From NCBI GenBank assembly GCA_937906285.1, contig CALCWL010000491.1:1-5473 (forward strand): 5,473 bases of DNA. Direction: 5' to 3'. This DNA is from an uncultured Rhodanobacter sp. (GTDB lineage Bacteria; Pseudomonadota; Gammaproteobacteria; Xanthomonadales; Rhodanobacteraceae). The notes beneath the pieces are model-generated. The model searched no databases. It saw only the letters and a program-made list of their open reading frames with translations, and had not been told where the DNA came from. Position numbers and translations under genes: made by a program. This document shows, one piece after another, positions 1 to 5,393 of the stretch (within the stretch, counting starts at the first letter, position 1; the number at the start of each line of letters is the position of its first letter).

Positions 1-41
1 AAGCTGCTGACGCGGACGTAGCCGATACGTTGACCTTGCAA
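1..41 (-). CDS. tnpR: N-terminus of a Tn3-family serine resolvase (partial, cut by window edge)
   Basis: Reading leftward from a TTG at 41, the frame gives LQGQRIGYVRVSS, with the first residue read as Met. This is the characteristic N-terminus of Tn3-family TnpR resolvases of the Tn21/Tn501 type, in which Tyr, Arg and the catalytic Ser sit in a YxRVS motif. Only 13 codons are inside the window. A GGAGG (46-50, minus strand) lies 4 bases before the TTG, a short but usable spacing, and I see no ATG or GTG start close by. The gene belongs to the DNA that was invaded, not to the transposon to its right, and it faces away from that transposon. Its product would resolve cointegrates at the res site upstream. 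The family call is fairly secure despite the short length because motif, ribosome site, promoter and res-like repeats agree. Which element it comes from cannot be told. Confidence 0.75.
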   Translation of the reverse strand, partial: MQGQRIGYVRVSS

Positions 42-72
42 GATGCCTCCAAAGGCAAAAGTGTCAGGATGA

Positions 73-101
73 AATCTATTACCTTTGACGGAATATGTCA
101 A
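73..101 (-). promoter_or_regulatory. Likely sigma70 promoter of the flanking tnpR
   Basis: On the minus strand there is a perfect -35 box TTGACA (96-101) and a -10 box TAGATT (73-78, 4 of 6 to consensus) with a 17-base spacer. Transcription would begin near 66, giving a leader of about 25 bases before the TTG start at 41. The boxes overlap the res-like repeats, the usual arrangement in Tn3-family elements, where resolvase bound at res represses its own gene. Confidence 0.6.
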
Positions 102-153
102 TCAATAGGAAATTTAACTCTATTCTGACATCGTTTGCACATGGCATCTGACA

Positions 154-158
154 TCAAG
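154..158. repeat. Candidate 5-bp target duplication, one copy in view
   Basis: Tn5053-family elements duplicate 5 bases of target on insertion. The five bases next to the transposon end are TCAAG. The matching copy would lie beyond the far (mer) end, outside the window, so this is a prediction from family behaviour. Confidence 0.4.
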
Positions 159-183
159 TGTCATTTTCAGAAGACGACTGCAC
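159..183 (+). repeat. Terminal inverted repeat at the tni end (IRt)
   Basis: This 25-base end begins TGTCATTTTCAGAAG and finishes CTGCAC, matching from memory the terminal repeat of Tn402/Tn5053-family elements. The TGTCA start marks the border with the AT-rich flank. It contains the first of the related internal motifs (167-183) expected to bind TniA. The partner repeat at the mer end is not in the window. Confidence 0.85.
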
Positions 184-284
184 CAATCAACGAGACATGA
201 AGCCTGCTGTGCATACGGCTCCTGACAGCCCGATATCAGGACTCCTCTGCACGAAACTCGTCTATGCTCAATACTCGTGTGCAC
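167..284 (+). repeat. Array of imperfect 17-base repeats, probable TniA-binding sites
   Basis: Three clear copies of a motif beginning TCA and ending TGCAC lie at 167-183, 236-252 and 268-284. A weaker copy lies at 198-214. Copy 2 matches copy 1 at 12 of 17 positions and copy 3 at 13 of 17. Start-to-start spacings are 31, 38 and 32 bases, close to three helical turns. Arrayed transposase-binding repeats are known at the ends of Tn402/Tn5053 elements; assigning these exact copies is my reading. The last copy ends 15 bases before the tniA start, so TniA bound there could also repress its own gene. I see no convincing sigma70 promoter in this stretch. Confidence 0.65.
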
Positions 285-299
285 CAAAGCGAGGCGAGC

Positions 300-1982
300 A
301 TGGCGACCGATACCGTACCGATTGCCGAGCGCGGCGTAGCCACCCTGTCAGAACAGGCATGGGAGCGTGCTCGCTGCCGCGCGGAGATCATTGGGCCGTT
401 GGCGCAGTCGGAGACGGTCGGGCATGAAGCGGCCGACGCAGCAGCCCAGGCGCTGGGTCTGTCCCGGCGGCAGGTCTACGTCCTGATCCGCCGTGCCCGG
501 CAAGGTTCGGGGCTGGTCACTGATTTGGCTCTTGGACAGTCGAGCGGTGGCAAAGGTAAAGGCCGCTTGCCGGAGTCGGTCGAACGAATCATCCGCGAGC
601 TACTGCAAAAGCGCTTCCTGACCAAGCAGAAGCGCAGCTTGGCGGCGTTCCACCGTGAAGTTGCGCGGGTGTGCAAGCTGCAAAAGCTGCGGATGCCGGC
701 GCGCAACACGGTCGCGTTGCGGATCGCCAGCCTTGATCCACTCAAGACCACTCGACTTCGGGAAGGCCAGGATGCGTCCCGCATCCTGCAAGGTGTTGGC
801 GGTGTTCCTCCGCCAGTCTCCGCACCGCTGGAGCAGGTACAGATCGACCACACAGTCATCGACCTGATCGTGGTGGACGAGCGCGACCGGCAACCGATTG
901 GCCGTCCGTACCTGACCCTCGCCATCGACGTGTTCACCCGCTGCGTGGTTGGCATGGTGGTCACGTTAGAAGCGCCATCTGCCGTCTCGGTCGGCCTGTG
1001 CCTCGCACACGCCGGTTGCGACAAGCGCCCTTGGTTGGAAAGGTTGGACGTGGAAATGGACTGGCCGATGAGCGGCAAGCCCGCGCTGCTCTACCTGGAC
1101 AACGCGGCCGAATTCAAGAGCGAGGCGCTACGCCGTGGCTGCGAGCAGCATGGCATCCGGTTGGACTATCGGCCTCTCGGGCAGCCGCACTATGGCGGCA
1201 TCGTGGAACGGATCATCGGCACGGCGATGCAAATGATCCACGACGAATTGCCGGGGACGACCTTCTCCAACCCTGACCAGCGCGGGGAATACGCCTCCGA
1301 GAAGATGGCCGCCCTGACACTGCGCGAGCTGGAACGCTGGCTCGCATTGGCGGTTGGCACCTATCACGGCTCCGTGCACAACGGCCTGCTCCAACCGCCG
1401 GCCGCACGCTGGGCCGAAGCTGTCGCGCGTACCGGCGTTCCAACCGTCATCACTCGCACCACGGCTTTTCTGGTCGATTTCCTGCCCGTCCTCCGCCGCA
1501 CCCTGACCCGCACTGGCTTCGTCATCGACCACATCCACTACTACGCCGATGCGCTCAAGCCGTGGATAGCTCGGCGCGACCGCCTGCCTGCGTTCCTGAT
1601 CCGGCGCGACCCACGCGACATCAGCCGCATTTGGGTGCTGGAGCCGGAGGGGCAGCACTATCTGGAAATTCCGTACCGTACCTTGTCGCACCCGGCTGTC
1701 ACCCTCTGGGAACAACGGCAGGCGCTGGCGAAATTGCGGCAGCAAGGGCGCGAACAGGTGGATGAGTCGGCGCTGTTCCGCATGATCGGGCAGATGCGCG
1801 AAATCGTGACCACTGCGCAGAAAGCCACGCGCAAGGCGCGGCGCGACGCGGATCGACGCCAGCATCTCAAGTCAACGGAACAACCTGTCAAAACCACGCC
1901 ACCAGCGGACACGGACATGGCAGACCCGCAGGCGGACAACCAGCCACCTGCCAAACCGTTCGACCAGATTGAGGAGTGGTAG
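300..1982 (+). CDS. tniA: TniA transposase, DDE integrase type
   Basis: This 560-residue protein is the catalytic transposase of Tn5053/Tn402 elements, related to TnsB of Tn7 and to retroviral integrases. It binds the end repeats, nicks the 3' ends and joins them to the target. A helix-turn-helix-like segment lies near residues 43-67 (QALGLSRRQVYVLIRR). The catalytic triad is visible: D183 (QIDHT), D267 (LYLDNAAEF) and E303 (GGIVERI), with 35 residues between the second Asp and the Glu. The C-terminal tail is charged and proline-rich, ending in FDQIEEW. I chose the ATG at 300 because a GAGG sits 5 bases upstream and MATDT is the usual family start. The in-frame ATG at 264 has no ribosome site and lies among the end repeats. 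The stop is followed after 2 bases by tniB, implying one transcript and coupled translation. No triad residue is missing and the length is normal, so it is probably functional. Confidence 0.95.
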   Translation: MATDTVPIAERGVATLSEQAWERARCRAEIIGPLAQSETVGHEAADAAAQALGLSRRQVYVLIRRARQGSGLVTDLALGQSSGGKGKGRLPESVERIIRELLQKRFLTKQKRSLAAFHREVARVCKLQKLRMPARNTVALRIASLDPLKTTRLREGQDASRILQGVGGVPPPVSAPLEQVQIDHTVIDLIVVDERDRQPIGRPYLTLAIDVFTRCVVGMVVTLEAPSAVSVGLCLAHAGCDKRPWLERLDVEMDWPMSGKPALLYLDNAAEFKSEALRRGCEQHGIRLDYRPLGQPHYGGIVERIIGTAMQMIHDELPGTTFSNPDQRGEYASEKMAALTLRELERWLALAVGTYHGSVHNGLLQPPAARWAEAVARTGVPTVITRTTAFLVDFLPVLRRTLTRTGFVIDHIHYYADALKPWIARRDRLPAFLIRRDPRDISRIWVLEPEGQHYLEIPYRTLSHPAVTLWEQRQALAKLRQQGREQVDESALFRMIGQMREIVTTAQKATRKARRDADRRQHLKSTEQPVKTTPPADTDMADPQADNQPPAKPFDQIEEW

Positions 1983-1984
1983 CC

Positions 1985-2893
1985 GTGGACGAATATCCCA
2001 TCATCGACCTGTCCCACCTGCTGCCGGCGGCCCAGGGCTTGGCCCGTCTCCCGGCGGACGAGCGCATCCATCGCCTTCGCGCCGACCGCTGGATCGGCTA
2101 TCCGCGAGCAGTCGAGGCGTTGAACCGGCTGGAAGCCCTGTATACGTGGCCAAACAAACAACGCATGCCCAACCTGCTGTTGGTCGGTCCAACCAACAAC
2201 GGCAAGTCGATGATCGTCGAGAAGTTCCGCCGCGCCCACCCGGCCAGCTCCGACGCCGACCAGGAGCACATCCCGGTATTGGTCGTGCAGATGCCGTCCG
2301 AGCCATCGGTGATCCGCTTCTACGTCGCGCTGCTCGCGGCGATGGGAGCACCATTGCGACCGCGCCCACGGCTGCCGGAAATAGAGCAACTGGCGCTGAC
2401 ACTGCTGCGCAAGCTCGGTGTGCGTTTGCTGGTGATCGACGAGCTGCACAACGTCCTGGCCGGCAACAGCGTCAACCGCCGGGAATTCCTCAACCTGCTG
2501 CGCTTCCTCGGCAACGAATTGCGCATCCCGCTGGTCGGTGTGGGCACACGCGACGCCTACCTGGCCATCCGCTCGGATGACCAGTTGGAAAATCGCTTCG
2601 AGCCGATGATGCTGCCGGTGTGGGAGGCCAACGACGATTGCTGTTCACTGCTGGCCAGCTTCGCGGCTTCGCTCCCGCTGCGGCGACCTTCGTCGATTGC
2701 CACGCTGGACATGGCTCGCTACCTGCTCACGCGCAGCGAGGGCACTATTGGCGAGCTGGCGCACCTATTGATGGCGGCGGCCGTGGCCGCCGTGGAGAGT
2801 GGTGAGGAAGCGATCAACCACCGCACGCTCAGCATGGCCGATTACACCGGTCCCAGCGAGCGGCGGCGGCAATTCGAGCGGGAACTGATGTGA
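1985..2893 (+). CDS. tniB: TniB, AAA+ ATPase transposition regulator
   Basis: TniB is the ATP-dependent partner of TniA, related to TnsC of Tn7 and to phage Mu MuB. In the family it links target selection to the transposase. The 302-residue protein has a Walker A motif at residues 68-75 (GPTNNGKS, with K74) and a Walker B ending in D152-E153 (LLVIDELHN). After these come VGVGTRDA, a sensor-1-like strand, and ENRF, which may supply the arginine finger. I prefer the GTG at 1985, since GAGGAG at 1971-1976 lies 8 bases upstream and the protein then begins MDEYP like its relatives. An earlier in-frame GTG at 1976 lies inside the tniA end and overlaps that ribosome site. The stop overlaps the tniQ start by four bases, indicating co-translation. 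No defect is seen. Confidence 0.93.
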   Translation: MDEYPIIDLSHLLPAAQGLARLPADERIHRLRADRWIGYPRAVEALNRLEALYTWPNKQRMPNLLLVGPTNNGKSMIVEKFRRAHPASSDADQEHIPVLVVQMPSEPSVIRFYVALLAAMGAPLRPRPRLPEIEQLALTLLRKLGVRLLVIDELHNVLAGNSVNRREFLNLLRFLGNELRIPLVGVGTRDAYLAIRSDDQLENRFEPMMLPVWEANDDCCSLLASFAASLPLRRPSSIATLDMARYLLTRSEGTIGELAHLLMAAAVAAVESGEEAINHRTLSMADYTGPSERRRQFERELM

Positions 2894-4107
2894 AGCCAGC
2901 GCCACGCTGGCCACTGCATCCGGCACCCAGGGAAGCCGAAGCCCTGTCTTCGTGGCTCAACCGCGTGGCCCTTTGCTATCACATGGAAGTGTCCGAGCTG
3001 CTGGAGCACGATCTTGGTCACGGCCAGGTTGATGACCTGGACACCGCGCCACCACTGGCGCTGCTGGCGATGCTCTCCCAGCGGAGCGGTATCGAGCTGG
3101 ATCGGCTGCGCTGCATGAGTTTCGCCGGCTGGGTGCCTTGGCTACTGGACAGCCTTGATGATCAGATTCCAGCCGCATTGGAAACCTATGCGTTCCAGCT
3201 CTCGGTACTGCTGCCGAGACTCCGCCGTAAGACGCGATCCATCACGAGCTGGCGTGCCTGGCTGCCCACCCAACCGATACACCGCGCCTGTCCGCTCTGC
3301 CTGAACGATCCGGAGAACCAAGCCGTACTGCTCGCGTGGAAGCTGCCCCTGATGCTGAGCTGCCCACTGCATGGCTGCTGGCTGGAATCCTATTGGGGCG
3401 TGCCAGGGCGGTTTCTCGGCTGGGAGAACGCCGACGCCGAACCGCGCACTGCCAGCGACGCGATTGCGGCGATGGACCAGCGTACCTGGCAGGCACTGAC
3501 GACCGGCCACGTGGAGTTGCCGCGCCGACGCATCCACGCCGGATTGTGGTTTAGGCTGCTACGCACGCTGCTCGATGAGCTGAACACCCCGCTTTCGACG
3601 TGCGGCACCTACGCGGGGTATCTCCGCCAAATCTGGGAATGCTGCGGGCATCCGCTGCGTGCTGGGCAAAGTCTGTGGCGACCGTATGAAACCCTGAACC
3701 CGGCAGTACGGTTGCAGATGCTGGAGGCGGCGGCAACGGCAATCAGCTTGATTGAGGTGAGGGATATAAGCCCGCCAGGCGAGCACGCAAAGCTATTCTG
3801 GTCCGAGCCCCAAACCGGGTTCACCAGTGGCCTGCCGGCGAAAGCGCCGAAGCCCGAACCCGTCGATCACTGGCAGCGTGCAATCCAGGCCATTGATGAG
3901 GCCATCATTGAAGCACGACACAACCCCGAGACGGCACGCTCGCTGTTCGCGTTGGCTTCCTATGGTCGGCGCGACCCCGCTTCCTTGGAACAGTTGCGCG
4001 CCACCTTCGCGAAGGAAGGCATCCCCCCGGAATTTCTGTCACATTATGAGCCTAGCCTACCCTTTGCATGCCTTAGACAGAATGACGGGTTAAGTGACAA
4101 ATTTTGA
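2890..4107 (+). CDS. tniQ: TniQ, zinc-finger target-selection protein
   Basis: TniQ is required with TniA and TniB for transposition of Tn5053 and is related to TnsD of Tn7 and to the TniQ proteins of CRISPR-associated transposons. It is thought to help choose the target site. The 405-residue protein has a TniQ-type N-terminus (EAEALSSWLNRVA). A putative zinc-binding set follows: C134-x2-C137 (CPLC) and C158-x2-H161 with C163 close by (CPLHGC). It starts with GTG, which overlaps the tniB TGA as GTGA. A GGGA at 2880-2883 lies 6 bases before the start, so translation is probably coupled to tniB. The last 70 or so bases, ending in GLSDKF and a TGA at 4105, run into the res region, so this end of the gene also serves as recombination-site DNA. 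Length and motifs look intact. Direct res recognition by TniQ is not shown by the sequence. Confidence 0.93.
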   Translation: MKPAPRWPLHPAPREAEALSSWLNRVALCYHMEVSELLEHDLGHGQVDDLDTAPPLALLAMLSQRSGIELDRLRCMSFAGWVPWLLDSLDDQIPAALETYAFQLSVLLPRLRRKTRSITSWRAWLPTQPIHRACPLCLNDPENQAVLLAWKLPLMLSCPLHGCWLESYWGVPGRFLGWENADAEPRTASDAIAAMDQRTWQALTTGHVELPRRRIHAGLWFRLLRTLLDELNTPLSTCGTYAGYLRQIWECCGHPLRAGQSLWRPYETLNPAVRLQMLEAAATAISLIEVRDISPPGEHAKLFWSEPQTGFTSGLPAKAPKPEPVDHWQRAIQAIDEAIIEARHNPETARSLFALASYGRRDPASLEQLRATFAKEGIPPEFLSHYEPSLPFACLRQNDGLSDKF

Positions 4108-4159
4108 CGTGCAGAGCTTCCCGATGCAAACTGTCACATAATCGAACGTATATGTGACA
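4037..4159 (+). other. res, the recombination site of TniR
   Basis: The stretch upstream of tniR contains a 28-base site with perfect 9-base arms, TGTCACATA (4132-4140) and TATGTGACA (4151-4159), separated by 10 bases. This is the form of a resolvase crossover site (subsite I). Further half-sites lie to its left: TGTCACATT (4037-4045), TTAGACA (4073-4079) and TTAAGTGACA (4090-4099), plus TGACG at 4083-4087 and 4105-4109. The accessory part overlaps the 3' end of tniQ. A CATAAT at 4137-4142 within the crossover site could be a -10 box for tniR, which would make resolvase self-repressing, but I find no convincing -35. Family elements place res between tniQ and tniR, so the identity is secure; the exact outer edge is uncertain. 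Confidence 0.85.
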
Positions 4160-4167
4160 GGTACAAG

Positions 4168-4782
4168 ATGCTGATTGGCTACATGCGAGTATCGAAGGCG
4201 GATGGCTCCCAGGCGACGGACTTGCAGCGCGATGCGCTGGTCGCGGCCGGTGTTGATCCGGCGCATCTCTATGAAGACCAAGCGTCCGGAAAACGCGAGG
4301 ATCGTCCCGGTCTGGCGAGCTGTCTGAAGGCACTACGGCCAGGCGACACGTTGGTCGTTTGGAAACTGGATCGGCTCGGGCGCGACCTGCGCCATCTGAT
4401 CAATACCGTCCATGACCTGACCGGACGCGGCATCGGCCTCAAGGTGCTGACCGGGCACGGCGCGGCCATTGACACCACGACCGCCGCCGGCAAGCTGGTC
4501 TTCGGTATCTTCGCCGCGCTGGCCGAGTTCGAGCGCGAGTTGATCGCCGAGCGCACCGTGGCGGGCCTGGCCTCAGCACGGGCACGCGGCCGGAAAGGCG
4601 GCCGGCCGTTCAAGATGACCGCCGCCAAGCTGCGGCTGGCGATGGCGGCAATGGGGCAGTCAGAGACCAAGGTCGGCGACCTGTGCCAGGAACTTGGCAT
4701 CACGCGGCAGACCCTGTATCGGCATATTTCACCCAAGGGCGAGCTACGTCCAGATGGCGAGAAGCTACTCAGCCGAATTTGA
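4168..4782 (+). CDS. tniR: TniR serine resolvase
   Basis: TniR (also called TniC) is the site-specific recombinase that resolves the transposition cointegrate at res just upstream. The 204-residue protein begins MLIGYMRVSKADGS, with the expected catalytic serine at S9 and R7 beside it. Other resolvase/invertase landmarks follow: ASGKREDRPGL (39-49), KLDRLGRD (66-73, with the active-site arginines R69 and R72), and the long helix around EFERELIAERT (120-130). The C-terminal helix-turn-helix lies near 168-188 (KVGDLCQELGITRQTLYRHI). The start is set by the family N-terminus and a modest AGG 6 bases upstream. It follows res directly, a layout that allows self-regulation. It ends 38 bases before the end of the convergent mer genes. 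No truncation is apparent. It differs at the N-terminus from the flanking tnpR (YVRVSS there, YMRVSK here), so the two are separate systems. Confidence 0.95.
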   Translation: MLIGYMRVSKADGSQATDLQRDALVAAGVDPAHLYEDQASGKREDRPGLASCLKALRPGDTLVVWKLDRLGRDLRHLINTVHDLTGRGIGLKVLTGHGAAIDTTTAAGKLVFGIFAALAEFERELIAERTVAGLASARARGRKGGRPFKMTAAKLRLAMAAMGQSETKVGDLCQELGITRQTLYRHISPKGELRPDGEKLLSRI

Positions 4783-4820
4783 TGCCGACATGAGGCGACG
4801 TAGCGAAAGCGTGGTTTGTC
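4783..4820. other. Junction between the tni module and the mer cargo
   Basis: Only 38 bases separate the tniR stop from the end of the leftward mer-linked genes. I see no T-rich intrinsic terminator on either strand, so convergent transcripts may run into each other. In integron-carrying relatives the cargo differs beyond this point, so the module border should lie in or near here. No clear repeat or scar marks it. Confidence 0.4.
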
Positions 4821-5024
4821 TCAATTTGACGGCGGCGAACCGCAAGCGTTCGGTTCGCCGCTCGTTTCGGTCGCAGTGCTGGCCCGCGCCTGGAAACGTT
4901 GATAACACTCCAGCCCGCAGAAGTGCTCGACGTACTCCGCGCCTTCCGGTGTGAAGGCGGCATCGAGCGGAATTTCCTTGCAGCACACGCAGCAACTGGT
5001 GGCGGTCGGATCATTTGCATTCAT
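4821..5024 (-). CDS. DUF3330-type small cysteine-rich protein of the mer operon end
   Basis: This 67-residue protein (MNANDPTATSCCVCC...) matches from memory the DUF3330 segment found at the distal end of mer operons in Tn501- and Tn5053-like elements, often as the C-terminal part of Urf2. Its function is unknown. Six cysteines include C12-x2-C15, then 20 residues, then C36-x3-C40 (HFCGLECYQRF). This spacing resembles the TRASH metal-binding motif, so a metal or mercury-binding role is plausible but unproven. There is no signal peptide or membrane segment, so it is probably cytoplasmic. The ATG at 5024 has a strong GGAGGGG whose core GGAGG ends 9 bases upstream, favouring this start. The frame stays open upstream to 5141, but that part is a remnant of the EAL gene. 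The tail is coded by a hairpin sequence. Confidence 0.8.
   Translation of the reverse strand: MNANDPTATSCCVCCKEIPLDAAFTPEGAEYVEHFCGLECYQRFQARASTATETSGEPNACGSPPSN
4832..4861. repeat. 11-bp perfect inverted repeat in the DUF3330 gene end
   Basis: Arms at 4832-4842 and 4851-4861 (GCGGCGAACCG-type, around an 8-base loop) are perfectly complementary. They encode the final residues of the DUF3330 protein. On the minus strand the hairpin is followed by GTCAAATTGAG rather than a T run, so it is not a standard intrinsic terminator. It could protect the mer transcript's 3' end or aid weak termination; this is inference. Confidence 0.5.
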
Positions 5025-5160
5025 GGTGGCACCCCTCCATTGACTGACGAAGACGGCGAATGCCGCCGCCGGCATCGGCTTTGCGAACAGAAAGCCTTGC
5101 CCGCGCTCGAACGCTTGGGCCCTCCGCCGTAGTCCATCCATCCGGCCGGGAAGCGCTCAT
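5025..5160 (-). pseudogene. urf2: Collapsed EAL-domain gene (urf2) remnant
   Basis: The ATG at 5160 opens with MSASRPDGWTTAE, resembling the start of the Urf2 EAL-domain protein of Tn501-type mer operons. The next recognisable stretch, in another frame, is AQAFERGQ and then GFLFAKPMPAAAFAVFVSQWRGAT, which resembles the C-terminal end of an EAL domain. Nearly the whole domain, including the EAL motif itself, is therefore missing. The start-side and end-side pieces are also out of frame near 5121. Read from the ATG, translation runs for 49 residues and stops at 5011-5013, 14 bases into the DUF3330 gene. The ATG overlaps the merE stop as ATGA, so ribosomes may still enter and terminate next to the DUF3330 start. 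Any cyclic-di-GMP phosphodiesterase role of the parent gene must be lost. The comparison with intact Urf2 is from memory. Confidence 0.75.
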
Positions 5161-5393
5161 GATCTTTCCCTGAATGCCCGCAACGCCCGCGCCAGTGACA
5201 GAAGAAACAGGCCGGTCAAACCGAGCGCCGTGATGACCCAATACTCGACAAGGAATGCACCGGCGGTTGTGCCGGCCAGCACGGCAGCGAGGATGGACAG
5301 GTGGCAGGGGCAAGTCAGCACGGCCAGCGTGCCCCACAGGTAGCCGGTGAACGGTTTGTGCGTCTCGGCCGGCATGCGCTCGGGGCTGTTCAT
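5157..5393 (-). CDS. merE: MerE, small inner-membrane mercury transport protein
   Basis: MerE is an accessory protein of mer operons reported to take part in uptake of mercury and organomercury across the inner membrane. The 78-residue sequence has the family form: a polar N-terminus with GYLWG, then two predicted membrane helices at about residues 19-48 and 50-70. The first helix carries the vicinal pair C28-P-C30 (LTCPCHLSILAAVLAG), the likely mercury-binding site. There is no cleavable signal peptide. The ATG at 5393 overlaps the merD stop as ATGA and has a GGAG 8 bases upstream within merD, so the two are translationally coupled. Its own stop overlaps the urf2 remnant start in the same way. 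Expression should follow the mercury-induced mer transcript from beyond the right edge. Confidence 0.92.
   Translation of the reverse strand: MNSPERMPAETHKPFTGYLWGTLAVLTCPCHLSILAAVLAGTTAGAFLVEYWVITALGLTGLFLLSLARALRAFRERS

Larger units (their letters stand above)
62..158 (-). other. Candidate res site of the flanking tnpR, interrupted by the transposon
   Basis: This AT-rich stretch just upstream of tnpR holds paired TGTCA/TGACA-type half-sites typical of serine-resolvase binding. One pair bounds 62-90 (TGTCA...TGACG) and another bounds 96-130 (TGTCA...TGACA, with inner AATAG/CTATT). They would be subsites III and II, with centres about 37 bases apart. A further TGACA stands at 149-153, five bases before the transposon end. 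In Tn3-family res regions, subsite I lies furthest from tnpR, so the insertion probably fell within or beside it. The half-sites are read directly; the subsite numbering is inference. Confidence 0.6.

Noticed and set aside
264..299. Upstream ATG extending TniA by 12 residues
   Set aside because: It lacks a ribosome site, lies within the end-repeat array, and the ATG at 300 has GAGG at good spacing and the usual MATDT start.
158..427. 89-codon plus-strand frame over the transposon end
   Set aside because: It starts in the terminal repeat with no ribosome site and overlaps tniA in a different frame.
1128..1865. Long open frame of 245 codons on the minus strand opposite tniA
   Set aside because: It is a shadow of GC-rich coding: tniA on the plus strand has a full catalytic triad, and the opposite frame shows no recognisable motif or ribosome site.
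1658..2449. 263-codon minus-strand frame spanning the tniA/tniB border
   Set aside because: It crosses two well-supported genes in antisense and its composition is that of a mirror frame, with no family resemblance.
2890..4107. Possibility that TniQ signals a CRISPR-associated transposon
   Set aside because: There is no cas gene or repeat-spacer array in the window, and gene order, res and tniR are those of Tn5053/Tn402.
4821..5141. A 106-residue protein starting MDGLRRRAQ and ending in DUF3330
   Set aside because: The ATG at 5141 is an accident within the urf2 remnant. The strong GGAGGGG and family start favour 5024, although some longer product cannot be excluded.
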